Assembly: GCA_035578905.1 (NCBI GenBank)
Contig: JAQJVL010000519.1
Coordinates: 310,001-374,000 of the forward strand
Direction of reading: 5' to 3'
Length of the DNA stretch: 64,000 nt
Source of the DNA: Stictocephala bisonia
Lineage: Eukaryota > Arthropoda > Insecta > Hemiptera > Membracidae
Shown in pieces: positions 1 to 14,100 of this stretch (position 1 is the stretch's first letter; the number at the start of each line of letters is the position of its first letter). The position numbers were made by a program, and so were the translations under genes. The notes under the pieces are model-generated. The model saw only the letters and a list, made by a program, of their open reading frames with translations, did not search any database and had not been told where the DNA came from.

Positions 1-657
1 ATCTCGCTCTGTTTTCCATCCATCTGTCTGTATGTAATTTTTACAAAAAGTTCAATATCTCAGAAGTTCCCTAAGATAAAATCATTGAACTTAGTATGAA
101 TCTTAGTCTTTATAGTTTACATATTTCCTAAAAATTTCATCTCCACACACCAGTCCTTATACAATTTTTGAAGCTAAATATGTTAAAAACCTTAAATTTT
201 AGTTAAAATATAAGATTTTAATAAGAAACGTTAAAGAATGTAGAGTCCCTCACATTATGGTAGTAATATTTTAAGATCAAACAACTGTGAAATTGAAATT
301 GGCATCAAACAAAAAAGATTTCCTAACTGAAGAATTCTGTTATTCTTAAACAAAAATTCAAAAATTTCAATTAATCTGGTAAAAGTTGTTTGATCTTAAA
401 AATACTTATACCATAATGTGTGGGAATAAATTCTTTAATACTTTTGAATCTTACAGGTTTTTGAGATATTTAGCTTTAAAAATTTAAATGGCCGCCATTT
501 TGAAAAGGAGTGGTGTACGGAAATGAATTGTTTAACATCTGTGTAAACTATCAAGACCAAGGTTTATATTAAGTTTTACGATTTTATATTAAGTAACTTG
601 TGAGATATTAAGGTTTTTGTGAATATTACATACAGACAGTTGGAAAATGGAGTCAGA
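1..657. repeat. long imperfect fold-back repeat
   Basis: Two arms of about 310-320 bp are inverted copies with many mismatches. Landmarks: CTGTCTGTATGTAAT at 24-38 pairs with its complement near 628-642; CACATTATGG at 251-260 with 412-421; TTAAGATCAAACAAC at 272-286 with 388-402. The window edge may cut the left end. No ORF; a fold-back or MITE-type element is likely. Confidence 0.75.
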
Positions 658-1420
658 TAGACCATTTGTTCACATGCCATTTTGTGTTCAGTTTGACAAT
701 AGACAATATACTTTATTTACGTATTCGTAGAGAACAGTATTAGCGTCAAGAGATAGCTAAAAGAGATAGCTTTGACCTTTGGAACAGCCTCCTGAAGTTA
801 AGCTACTTACTTACAGAACACCCTGTATATATGTTCAATATTTTAAGTTATAATAGTGATCCATAAAAGTTGTACATTAAATTGATATAACTATTAATCT
901 TATTCACCAAGGGAAGTTGCTATTTTTTTTAAGTCTCTTGATAGTTACCGTTATTGAAAAAGTTTGGTGCTGTTGTATCTATTTATATGCAAAGTATGAA
1001 TGAAAAAATCCATCCTTGTATGATTTACAAAATAAATTTGTTTATTTTATTCATACTGTTTAACTTATTATTGCAACTGTAAATATTTTGAGAATGACAT
1101 TTGTTTATGCAAATTAAATTGTTCATTTCTATAAAGTTATCATAATTTCTATTCAATTACTTTAATAGCTGTAATTATTATTTTAATCAATTTTAATTAA
1201 GGTTTGTTAAATTTTATATGTAACAAGCTTGAGTTAAAAACGACTTAACTTAAAGAACAGACTTATTCAGGTATCAGTTCAAAAGTACTTTAACCTTTTA
1301 CTGCCGGAAAACTTGGAAAAAGTAATAGTTGAAAAACCTAGTTAATAAATCAAAACAAACCAAATTAAAAAAATATTTATTCATTTTGTTTTATTGGCCT
1401 GCAGAACCGTTATATTATAG
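658..1420. other. mask intron, no gene seen
   Basis: AT-rich. A phrase ACAGAACACCCTGTATATATG at about 815-835 is of a kind seen at insect TE ends, but no element could be defined. Confidence 0.5.
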
Positions 1421-1625
1421 AAATAATACTGGTTTAGGTTACCCTTTTCTGTTGTAACAGTTCTTAAATTACATTACTGTTATGTACATTTCAAAGCATA
1501 TAAAGCTTCATCATCAGGCTTCCAAAAATGTCACTGTTTAAAACATTAAAACGCTAACTTAGTTATAAAACATATTAAAACACGAGTACAACATATTTGC
1601 CGGCCGGCGATAGACACCAACTGAT
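1421..1625 (-). mobile_element. short HHR-carrying repeat, copy A, upstream mask intron
   Basis: This is the minus-strand copy of the repeat at 34645-34823, with matching ends (ATCAGTTGGTGTCTATCGCC side at about 1606-1625, AATAATACTGG side at 1421-1432). The two copies differ by substitutions and small indels through the middle. The hammerhead-like core lies at 1477-1519. Confidence 0.65.
1477..1519 (-). ncRNA. hammerhead-ribozyme-like core in short repeat, copy A
   Basis: CTGATGA is the complement of 1511-1517 and GAAA of 1489-1492. Stem II is GAAGC with GCTTT, where a G-U pair replaces the G-C of copy B, so pairing is kept despite a substitution. TGTACA follows GAAA as in copy B. Stem I is weaker than in copy B. 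Confidence 0.45.
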
Positions 1626-1876
1626 CAGTATATACCTACTAAAAAAATATACTCAGTAGGTATAAATAAAGACTAAAATACCACATGAGTTCTGGTTTAA
1701 AATCCCAACCCTTGAAGAGAAGTGGTTATAAAAGAATATAAATGCTATTTGCACTTATTTATTGATACACAGTAGGTATTTTTTCAGGAATGCTTTTTGT
1801 TGTACAATGGTAAAACGTGTCAAATTAAAGTATTCATAATCATGTTTTTTATCTTATTTAAACTTATTTTGCAAAG

Positions 1877-2171
1877 GAACTCCTGGAGAAATGCCAAGAC
1901 TGTGTCAAAATCATCAGAGTTGCCAAAGATCAACAAGCTGCTAAAGCCAACAAGAATGCTACCATCTTGCTCGAGGAGTTGGATATGGAGAAGAATCGAG
2001 AAGAGAGCAAAAGGGCTGCGGCAGCTAGAAGACGTGAAAGGAAAAAGAAGAAGAAGCTTGAGAAGAAAGAGGAGAAGAGAAAACTACATGAAGAGAATCA
2101 AAAAAACGAAATGATGTATGTTGAAGAAGATGAAGATGAGGAAGAAGATGAAAAGGAGGAGATAGAAGAAG
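1877..2171 (+). CDS. mask: mask exon: end of ankyrin region plus charged coiled coil
   Basis: Follows an AG at 1875-1876 and ends at the donor GTATGT. It begins with a helix (ELLEKCQDCVKII) that follows the last ankyrin repeat in the family, then the conserved stretch AKDQQAAKANKNATILLEEL. After that comes a Lys/Arg/Glu coiled coil and an acidic Glu/Asp run. The reading frame is open past the donor, but the protein there no longer resembles the family. It leaves one nucleotide for the next codon. Confidence 0.92.
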
Positions 2172-5100
2172 GTATGTATTGCAAATATGATTTTTCAAAT
2201 CAGGTGATATGTGTAAAAAATTATGATAAAGACAATCTTTACCACAGTGGGCAGTATGTTGTTCGTGTTCTTTTTCTTCTGAGAAGAAACCAGGTGGCAT
2301 CAGAGAATAATTCAAACTTCTAGTGGAGAATAAGGAAAATAACTATTCTCCTTGATAATAGTGGCTACACCCCACCCAGGGTTGATCAAGAACTTCCTTA
2401 AATTGATCAAAGGAGTTCTTTTAACAGTTAAATATAATTTTTTTTAAATTCCACCGTTTTTAAGTCAAACGGCATAAACAAAAAATTAAATTAAACCAAA
2501 CCGTAGTAAAAGCGGTTTTAGAAATTTCATCAGGATCTACTAGAATGTGCCGATTGCATCTACAATAAAATATATCATTTTCCTTTTAAGATGCAAATAA
2601 AAGATCCTTTCAGTAAATGGGATATTGGATGTGTCTGAAATGTTATAGTATGGTTAACAGTCTGGTAATCATTGCAGGTACGTCTAAAAACCATCGTTCT
2701 TTGGCTCTACCTGGACTGGACATTCTTACATATGAGACCCCGACACAATGTTGTTGGTATTTTAAGGCGAATATGAATGTTATTTTAAGGACCTTTTTGA
2801 TGTTCTCCTAACTCCCATATCAATAATTTATTGAAACTAATGTAGCTTTACTCGATGTATCTGGGGCTAGTAGAGACAGGGGGTTCATCAGTCTTGTTGG
2901 TATGGAAACAATTTTTGTTGTGACTTATGGTAAGACATTCCTTCTAACAATGTGGATTGTTCTTGCAGCACATTTGGATGAATAAGTTGAATTTTGGAAC
3001 AAACTGTTAAGGTGTTGGACCATATTTAAACACGGTGTTGTTTGTTCTGTTATCTAAAAGTCTTTTGTTCTGGATATCAGTTAGTAGACTGGGTTTGGTC
3101 AAAAAATTAACTCTAATTTTTTTTTAATGAATGTTTTTATTTACAATTTGATACACAAAAATAATATAAATATAATACACATAAGAAAATAAATAAAACT
3201 TATAAAGAAATATTGTGCTAGGAAATAATTGGTTGCTAAGTGTCAGATACAATAAAATGCCAACAAAATAATCTCTGAAGACCTAGGTCAAGTTTTAAGA
3301 GTTTTTCCCAATAAATAATCATACTTGATTCATTAGCAGTATTAATTAATAGAGTGAATGGTTTCAGCATATTTTTAGCGGGATAATAGAAATGTCAAGT
3401 CCTAAATCAGTAAGGAACTTTTTATTAGCATAAAGGACATAAATAAATCGTACCTTTAAAATGCTCTGTTTTACCATCTTCAGTCATATGAAGACAGAGT
3501 GGACATGAGTTTTCTTTTGTACTAGCTTATGTGGATGATATCTGCATGGCATTGCACACTTTGTAGCGTTCTCCCTGAAAATGGCAAGGTACCAGCATAT
3601 CAGATCTTTGGCTCAAAATGATATAGCAATAGTAAAAATCTGGATTTGTAGTGCAAGGAGCCAATTTTGTTTGTCAGTTAGGAAATTTGTGCTTATAACC
3701 CAGACAACTTTCCAGTGTCTGTTGCTGTTAGTGATTAACTGTGCATTGTTTAAATAATAGATAGGGAGACTTAAAACATTTGCATTTCCCTAGTTTTCCT
3801 TCTGTTCTCGGTTACTTTTGTACAGAATTGTGTATATACTTGACATAACTTAACAAATGTTGTCTCCAGAAATGTGAAATTTTAGTTTTATTTAACCCTT
3901 TCGCTTCCGACGTCCGATATATCGGACGTCGTGGTTTTTTCGAAAACTTCCAACGTCCGATATATCGGACGTCTGCGGAAAATTTTTTTTCAGTTACTTA
4001 AATTCGTCCGATTATCATGAAACTATAGCAACGTATGCATAAACATACATGTTACACTAGAAATTAGGTTTTATCGTCTTTGGAATAATAACTTTAATTT
4101 TACGCATCTTTGAATTTGAACGTCTGTGACTTACAAGTTGAGTTGTTGTTCTGAATCAGTTGTTTACTGCTAACCTTTAGCATATGTGTCCGTTTGATGT
4201 TAGCTGTGTTGCGTATTACTTTTAGTTGTTTTTAGAGTGTTTTATTTATTTCATAATTAGTATTTGCTTATTTATAGTTTGTTTAGTGTTTATATCGAAG
4301 TGTAAATATGAGTAACGGTAGACGAAAACGAGAACGATCGCCCATTAGCGAGAACACTATCTTCCATGAATTGATTGAGAATCAGCGTAATGAAAGAAGT
4401 GTGAGGTTAGACGATGATTTTGATTTATTTGGACAATCTTCGAGTTCTGACGAAAGTGATATCTTTCAAGATGATACGGACGAAGACCCGGATTATAGTC
4501 CGGCAGTTTCTGATGATTCAGATCATGATTATGACGTAAATGCTCCAAGCACATCGACTGCTAGACCAAGAGGTAGGCCTAAAAATGTAACTGCTAATAA
4601 TGTAAATGACAGTGTGCCTACGAATGACGAACCTGACACTCAAATGCCACAACAATTATGGAATAGAGTAGAAGAGGGAAATGACCCTGGTTTTGACCAC
4701 TCATTTTTTTATGACGAAACCCCAGGCCCAAAACATTGTCCAGATTCAGTTACAGGTAAACCGATTGACTACTTTTACATGTTTTTTACAACTAGTTTGC
4801 TTACAACATTTGTGTCCATGACAAATAAATATGCAAATGACTTCTTTTCGTCTCGCCAAAATGCTTCACCATGGCTTGGAAAAGGGTGGAAAGCTGTAAC
4901 AGTCAATGAGATGAAGGGCTTTATTGCCACCCTGCTAAATATGGGCATAGTAAAGAAACCAACAATTAATTCTTACTGGTCAACTGCTGATGAGCTTGAG
5001 ACCCCTTGGTTTAGGAATATGTTTCCTAGAAATCGGTTTTTGGCAATTTTAAAATTTTTTCATATTGTTGACAACAGAAAACTTGCAAAACCAGGACAAG

Positions 5101-8100
5101 ACGATTATGATCCATGTGCTAAATTTGCTCCTGTAGTTGAACATGCAAATCTGGTATTTAGACGACATTATACCCCCCATCGTGAGATATCGATTGATGA
5201 GAGTCTCATTGGGACCAAGTCTCATACTAGACTTACCCAATATCTCCCGAACAAGCACCATCACAAATGGGGAATAAAGTTGTGGATGTTGTGTGATAGT
5301 GTAAGCAAATATTGCTTGGGATTCATTTGCTACAAAGGAAAAGATACCACTACAGAACATGGTCTAGCTTTCAACGTAGTGAAGAGGCTTTTGGAATTGG
5401 GTCCCTATTTCAACAAAGGATTTTCTCTCTTTGTAGACAATTTTTTTATGTCGATCCCCTTAGCTGAGTACTTGTATAGCAAGTTAACATTCATTACAGG
5501 GACAGTCAGAAGAAATAGGAAAGGAATTCCAGAAGTAATGAAGGGGAAATTTGATGTAGGACAAAAAGTATATTTACGGCAAGATGAAAAATTGATGATA
5601 GCCTATAGAGAAAAGAAATCTCAAAAGAACCCTGTACTTTTGCTTACTACTAAAGGTGTAGCCACATCAATTGAGAAAACTAAGAAAAGAAATAGACCCG
5701 ATGAGGATAATATAGTTCACAAGCCTACTATTATTGATTCTTATAACAGGTACATGGGAGGAGTAGACTACTCTGACCAAATGCTGTATGTCTACCTGGA
5801 TGAAAGGCGAACTGTGAAATATTGGAAAAAGGTTGTTTTCCATGTTTTTGGAAGGATGATTCTCAATTTATATTTAATTTATAAAGAGAATAATAGTGGT
5901 AAAGACATGTCAAGGCTAGAATTTACTTTAGCAATTATCAAAGGTTTGAAAGAAGAATGGTTGTTGGAAAAGAATAGACCTGTAGCTGGCAATAGTCCTG
6001 CTCAAGGAGATGTCATGGCAAGGGGCGATAATGGTCAACGCTATGGTTTGATTACTTTGCCAGGAAAAAAAGAAAGAAATTGCAGTGTATGCTCTATTGA
6101 AAGCACATCAGCCGGAGGCAAAAGAAAGAAGACAAGAACAATTTGCCAAAAGTGTAATAGAGGCGTACACGGTGTGTGCGCTGTGCGACACTATTGCTAA
6201 TTCAAATCGTGACAATTTGAAATTGTAAATAGTTGTAAATTTAATAATTTAGTAATATTTTTGTAACTGTATGTTTACTCTGAGTTACTGTGGTGACAAT
6301 TCAAAAGTAGAACTTTAATCATACTCATTTATGAATCAAGACCCAATTTGTTGAAATTGGGCGAAAATTCCAAACAACATGTTCAAAAAAAAAAATTCTA
6401 CAACTCGGACATTTTTAAAGGTAAGACCATACAAATTTGTAAGCATGTTAGCAACAAGATTATCTTTAAAATGTATATCTTGAAAATGTTCTAAGATTTT
6501 TTTTGTGCACTGTAGGTTAGTTCAAACTCCAAAAATAAAAAAAATTAAAAATTATTTATACATGTATATACATATAAATAAACATTTTTTAACTAATAAA
6601 TATTACTTTATCAATTATATTTATAGAGAATTTAATGACAAAAAAAACAAAACAAAAATCATTCAATTCCATTTATAAATAAAAAATATATAGCATATTT
6701 CTTAAAACAATGCATTTTCACGAAAAAGGACCTTGGAAGTCTTCGCCAATACCACATAACGGGCGTCGGAAGCGAAAGGGTTAATTCAGTAGTTTGGTTA
6801 GATGTTGTTTCTTGTGATTATTATATTAATTAGGTTCTGTACTGCTTTTATCTGTTTTAAGCTTAAATTCTAGCCACATAGCTTGTTTTGTTATAATTTT
6901 TATTTATTTTTTATTCAAATGTTATTTTCTAGTTGAAATGGAGAACACAGCAACTACAAGTACTAATGCTGCAGAGGTGATGCTTGGCGAACAGTCACCA
7001 GCAAGAGGAACGGCAGAGGGGGAGGAGGGTGATAGTGGGATTGATGCCAACAGTCAAGGTAGCTGCAGTAGTAATGAGGTCAAACCAACTGTCAAGGACA
7101 GGCGCAAGGAGAAGAAGAAGAAGAAACCTACCTTGATGCCTGAAACCAGACTACCTGTTCCTGTCACCTCCAAATCATCTGCAGATGTAAGTAGAACCCT
7201 AATTATATAAATAATTATGTTTTAACTCACTCACTGTGTATATAAGTACCGTATTCTGGATTGAAATATTATTCACTGTTAAAAGAGGAGGTAAAGCGGA
7301 GTAATTCATATCAATAGTTCAAGCTTATTGTTCATCAATAATTTTGTTCCCTGTATTTATCCTATTTAAACAATAGTTGATCCAAGTTTTTATAATACAA
7401 TCTTATTAATAATAATTACATCTTGGTTCTCAAAATAGTCACTGAGACTGTAACGAAGCAAATTCAATTTTATACTGTGCTTGCAGCTAGATTGCCTGTG
7501 GCTACCATATGACTAAGTTAAAGTGATGTCAAAAGCGATGTACTCAATCATCATGAAATTAACGGAACCACCAAACAGATTTCAATGAAATTTGGAGGGA
7601 AGTTAGCTTTTCTATAATAGAGACACACCAAAAAAGGATTTCTGGAAATATTTTATTCCTAAGGGGTAAAATCAGCCCCTTAGCAATAGTGACTACATTG
7701 CTTGAAATAAACAATATGAACGAATCAAGCATAGAACGATCGAATAAAATTATTTTTTAGTGTTTAAATAACCATTAATAATAACAATACTATCGGCGAG
7801 TCACAAGAAGTCCTCTGAACTTCATGCCTCTGTGATATTGAAAGCACTGATTTCCGTTGAAACAGCACAAATCATGTAGTGTACATATGATAATTAGTAA
7901 TTACGAAAGGCACACTAAATGACTTGTGCTGTTACAATGGAATTCAGTGCCTTCAATATCACAGAGGCATGACGTTCAGAGGACTTCTCGTGATTCGCCG
8001 AATATAACACAATCAGTAATAATGTAAACAATAAATAGCAATAAAACAAGCTTAAACAGTTCATAAAAGTTATTCTTTACAACTAAACACTGTTTTGGAA

Positions 8101-11100
8101 GTTGAGCACAAATTGTAGCTTGGAGGGGGAAGTTAATCATACCCGTGCAGTACAGCGGTGAAGTGGTGAAACGATTCCCCCACCTCTTAAACCCCTTTAT
8201 GCTCTAAATATAAGAAGCAGGTCGCAATCTGTTTGTGCCAATCTGGTTTTCAGGTTTTCATTATGAAATTTTTAAGGTAATTTTAACTAACTTACATCAT
8301 TGCACTACTTTGCATCCCCCTTAAGTAGTCTTATAGCAGTTTCTAGACTATAAAACTTAATTATTGAACAGAAGAAGGCTGGTATTTTAGATTGATGTGA
8401 TGGTTTAGAGAGAACCATGCAGGGAAGAGTAGCAAGCGTAGAGAACCAACATAGTGAAGCAAAGGCTATCAGCTTGTTAGATAATATGTATCAAAGATAT
8501 GCTCTTCCGTCATGTGCATGTAAATACATATCTTATAAGCTCTAATTATACTAAATTTATCCCTAGATAGGTTTCTGAATTTATTTATTTTGTGTTTATA
8601 CTTCCGTTGTTAAAATAAAAAGACCAAAAAATAAAATAAATGTTTAAACTGATTTCAGTTATTGCACCTCTAAATAATTTAAGTTCTTAATAAAGTTTGT
8701 AACCCTGGCGTTTGTGAGGAAAAGAATTAAAAAATAAGACTTATAATTTAGTTCCTTATATTGATTCATATTAAATATCTCTTTAGTTTCAAATAAGAAA
8801 TTACTTATTAATAATTTAGTGTTTAATTATTATTTAATCTAGTGGTTAAAAAAAGGAAAAATGAGATAGCTAAAGTTAAAGCTGCGAATATGATGAAAAT
8901 TGGTTGTTATCACCAAAATTAAATTTTTGAACACTGACAATACAATTATAATTTTAAGGCAAATACAAGGCATAATGACTGAATGAAAATTGCAGGAAAG
9001 AAGAAGTAGAGAGTTGTCAGTGGCTGCAGCCAGCGGTAGTAGCAGCCATGAGTCGAGTAACAGTAGCAAGCCACCTCCCCCCACCACACCCAAGGGCAGT
9101 GGCGGGTATTTCCAAGAGCCCAAGAGTCGACCCAAAGCCAAGGGGCAGCTCATTTTTGAGGCCTCGCGACATCCTGCTGACCGGGAAGACTTTGAGGCTA
9201 CTGGCAATGAGACCTATGTGCCTATCAACAAGGGCAAAAGGATGAACTACCTGTGAGTTTAACTCCATTACCTAAGCTGTAGCTTAAAATGCATCTTTTG
9301 GTTTTCCATGGTCCAAATTTTTATTGTAAATAATTCATCTTAAATTTGTGGCTATGTGTCTGCAGGATAGGTTTGTACATTCATTTATTTTTTTTTGTCT
9401 TGATAGGTCTATATAGCACTGAAAATTTATCCATTTTTGTATATCATTACTGAGTAAATTACAATGTTCTCTGAACTTGAGTTCCTACTTCATTTTCAAA
9501 TTAATGTGTAAGAGTTTACAAAAATCCACACTGTAAAACATCTATATTGTCTATATCAATTTAAACTCTATACAGATTAAAAAAGACACCATAAGCCTCT
9601 TTATTTATAGATAGTTGTTTGTAAATGTGTTTTTATCAATTGTATCATTTCCAGTATGTATCTGTTGGTACCAACATTTTTCTACTCCTGATACGATTAT
9701 CATCGATCGATACCCCTTCGTATAACAAATATTTTGGGATTCAAAAGTAACTTCAATATTTATTACATAACTAAATAAAATATTAAGAATGTAGAATTAA
9801 ATTAGAACACATAACTATTGTTGAAGCAAGCTACAGATAGACACAAAGTTTGATTTAAACACCCTAGATCGTGAGGAACGACATAATTTATGTGACTCAC
9901 AAAATCCCTTCTAAATTCGAGGAACAGCATAATTTATGCTGTTGCATTAAAATCAATAAAACATATGTTTATTATCAAGCAATTACTACAAAGTTGGTAC
10001 CAATCGGCGCAGAATGTTATGTTCTGTACATATCAGATTTTTAATAATTTTGTTTGCCATTTTATAAACGTTGGAAATAAAATTAAAACGTGCAACACGA
10101 AACTCCCACAATTCCCGCCCGGAGGGAGTAAAATTGCCCAAGTTTGTCATATCACTGAAGAACAACCAGAAAACGGAATAAGACTTACCAAATGTCAGTC
10201 TATAGAAAATGAAATACTCTATCCAACAAAACAAATTTCGTTCTCTTAGCTGCATTGGGTATTTTACAAAAAATGTTTTTGTATACTCTTGTTTACTTGA
10301 TTTCCCAAAAGCGAGGTACGGCATAATTTATGCTGTTGATAAAAAGTTTACCTAATAATTTATTTATTGAGATATAAACTAAAAAAATTAGCTAGATAGA
10401 CAGAGAGTTGACAAGTTGATTGGTGCCGCTTCAAGCGAATTTCGTGCAGTAGGTGGGCAGTGGTAATGTGACAAGTTTTCACTTTACTGAAAGAAGCAGA
10501 GCCCGTTAATGCCACGGCCAGAGTAGACATAGCTATTTTTACTTGTTGCGCGTCTGATTTTCTTTGTGGGTGTTTTATTCGCTGTAAGTGTTATAAATTA
10601 CTATTTGAATTAATAACACTATGTGATATGTTTAGTGTAGTTATAGTACCATGTGTTATAGTGGTTTTTAGTGTCTAAAATAATCAGAAATATTGAAATT
10701 GATACTTTTGTAGGTACTAGCCTAAACATTTATTTTTTATCCGATTTCAGCAAACAACGTGTATGGCTAGGGTATTAGTGTAGCCTACTTATAATAATCT
10801 TAGAATAATAAAAAAAAAAATAGTATGTATTATTTCTGCGCAATCAAAATATATTGTTTATTCTATTTATGTGAAAACAATATGACGTAGTATGTTATTA
10901 TATAGCGCGAAAACCTTACTTATGGTACTACTGTAATACATTTTTTATATTTCTATTCAGAAATATATGTTCTATCAAGTGTTATTGTTCTAAGAATTCC
11001 CAAAAATTATTTTTATAATGTTTACAGTATGCACTATTTTTCAAGTGTCGTTTGATGGCCATTTATACATTTACGTACGTACTAGACTAAACATTTATTT

Positions 11101-14100
11101 ACCATCCGATTTCAGCAAAAAACATATGTACGGATAGGGTATTAGTATAGCCTACTTATAATAATCTTAGGAAAAAAAATAAAAAAATAGTTTGTATTTT
11201 ATGCAATCTAAATAGATTGTTTATTTTATTTATGCAAAAACAATATGACGTAGTATGTTATTATGTAGCACGAAAACCTTATTTATGGCACTACTGTAAT
11301 ACATTTTTTATATTTCTATTCAGAAATATGTGTTCTATCAAGTGTTACTGTTTCAAAATTCTCAAAAATTATTTTATATTTTTTATAAATTTACAATATG
11401 TACTATTTTTCTAGTGTCGTTTACACAATTTGTGCACGCTGACTTATGGTGTTATAATTTTATACTTTTTGGAATATTTTCATATATTTTATATTTTCTT
11501 GTAGCTAATAGCATTGATTTTACTATACATAGAAGATAGTTCCATCCAATGTTAAATATTGAGGCACGGAAAATGGGAGCGACTGTGCTGCAACCTGTCG
11601 TCAATCAAGTTAAAGAGGTCGAAATTGCCTCCAGTTTCGACTGTTCGGTTGCACAACCTGTGAGCAGTAAAGGAACTAATCACTCCCTCTCATTCCCCCA
11701 TTCTCTCTCTCTTTCTCTTAAGACTCACCCGGAAGTACTTGTCTACTGCTGTCGCCTCTCCATCTGTCTACTGTCGCCGATTGGCCTTGATAGTGGGTCA
11801 AAGTGGGATATTATTCCCTGCTGTGGTTTGTCTTGCATGGAAAGGAATCACGATCTTTTATTTAGGCCTTAGGGGTTTGTGAATATGAAAAATGTTAGGG
11901 GACATTTTTTTTTTTATTTTGTCAATGTAAATAACAGTGTGTTACAGATGTTTAGTTAAAACATTATACATTATCTAAAATGATGTAAATACTGTTTGTA
12001 TTATAAGTTTATTGATATTTTAAGTAATTGTATATTTAGAAGTAGCAAGAAAAATGGTGGTAGTTCTAAATTATTAAAGGCTAAATTGTTAAGTCCCTGG
12101 ATAACACCAAACATTTTATATAAATTTGAGACGTAAAAAATTATATAAAATGTCTACGAAAAGGCCATATGACAGTTTTTCAAAATTATTTTGCAAAATT
12201 TACTAATGAATTAAATAATGTGATCAATTTTACAAAAAAACTATTATTACCTTACCTTACCTCCTTGGCCATTGAAACCCCAGTTGGTTTTTGGCCTCGC
12301 CAACAATGCCTCTCCATTCTGCTCTGTTCTTTGCTGCCTCAGGTGTAGTCCCCAATTTGTAAATATCTTTGAGGACCTGATCTCTCCATCTAAGTCTTGG
12401 CCTGCCAAGGGGTCTTCTGCCGTCTGGGTTCGATCGTTCAATATAATTAATAATGGAGGTATTTTCTCGCCTCCACACATGTCCAGCCCACCTTAGTCTT
12501 CTACTTTTCACTAATGCTACTATATCTGGGTGAGTGTATATTTCTCTTAATTCTCTGTTCTTTCTTATTCTCCAAACATCTCCTTCGCATACTGGACCAA
12601 ACACTTTTCTTAATACTCTATTTTCAAATACAATAAGCTTCCTCTCATATTCCTTTGTCAGTGTCCATGTTTCAGCTCCATATAGTAACACAGGGAGGAC
12701 TAGTGTATGGTAGATTTTGATTATAGTTTTCCTAGACAATATTTTGGATTTAAGTAATTTCTCTACTGCCCAGTAGGTCCTAGAGGCTAAGACTAGTCTA
12801 TTTTGAATTTCGTTTTCCTCTTTTATGTTTTGTGCTAGCTTTATGCCAAGGTATTTAAACTCTTCGACTTTTTCAAATTCCCACTTGTCCACTTTAATAT
12901 TTTGTATTCTATTCATTCCCTGTCTTCTGGTTATATGCATATATTTTGTCTTATCCTGGTTTATTTCTAATCCCACCTTTCTGGTTTCTTGAATGAGCAC
13001 TTTTGCTAAATTTTCCAGTTCTGTTCTACTTTCAGCAAGAAGAGCAACGTCATCCGCAAAAGCTAATACATTTACTTTTGATCCAGCATAGATCCCAGCT
13101 CTTAAATCTTTTGTCTTCCTGAGTGCATCTTCTAAGACTAGGTTAAAGAGTAGAGGGGATATCCCATCACCTTGACGAACTCCTGTATTAACTTCAAAGT
13201 CCTCTGTATATTCTCCATTTACCTTCACTTTACATCTTGATTTATCTATACATATTTGTGTCAATTTTATAAGCTTATCTGGGATGCCAAACATTTGCAT
13301 TTTTTCATACATTTTCATCCTATTTATGCTGTCATACGCTTTTTGAAAATCTATAAATAATAGGTGAACATCCTTATTAAACTCCCAATATTTTGAGAGA
13401 GATTGTTTTATGGCAAATATTTGGTCTATAGTAGAGCGACCTTGAACAAATCCTGCTTGGTGGTCTTTAATATTTTCTTCTATATACTCTTTCAGTCTAT
13501 TTAAGAGGATTTTTGATAGTACTTTATATGCTGAACTTAGAAGAGAAATACCTCTATAATTTTTGCACTCTGTCTTATCACCCTTTTTGAAAATAGGTGT
13601 TATTAGTGCTTCGTTCCAATCATTTGGTATTGTTTCTTTTCTCCACACTTCTAATATTAATCTATGCATACACCTTAATAGCTCTCTTCCACCAATTTTG
13701 AATATTTCAGCCGGAATGCCATCATTTCCTGGGGCTTTATTGTTGTTTAGTTGTCTTACGCTTTCTTCCACCTCTTTAAGCGATGGTTCATCTACTTTTG
13801 GTTGCACATGTTGGAAAATTAATTTATTTTCATCTTCTGCTCCTTCTTCTTCGTCAGGTCTTTTATCAGCATTCAGTAGTTGCTCAAAATATTGTTTCCA
13901 TATGTTAAGAACATTTTTTCTGTCGCAAGTCAGGTTTCCATTTTTATCTTTGATGCTGTCTGTTTTTGGGATGTATCCCTTCTTAAAAAATCTTATTGAT
14001 CTGAAAAATTCCCTTGCGTTGTTATGAGTACTGTCCTCCTCTGCTTTTTTCAGTTGGTCTGTGATATATTTACGTTTCTTCGTTCTTAGTTTTCTAACTA

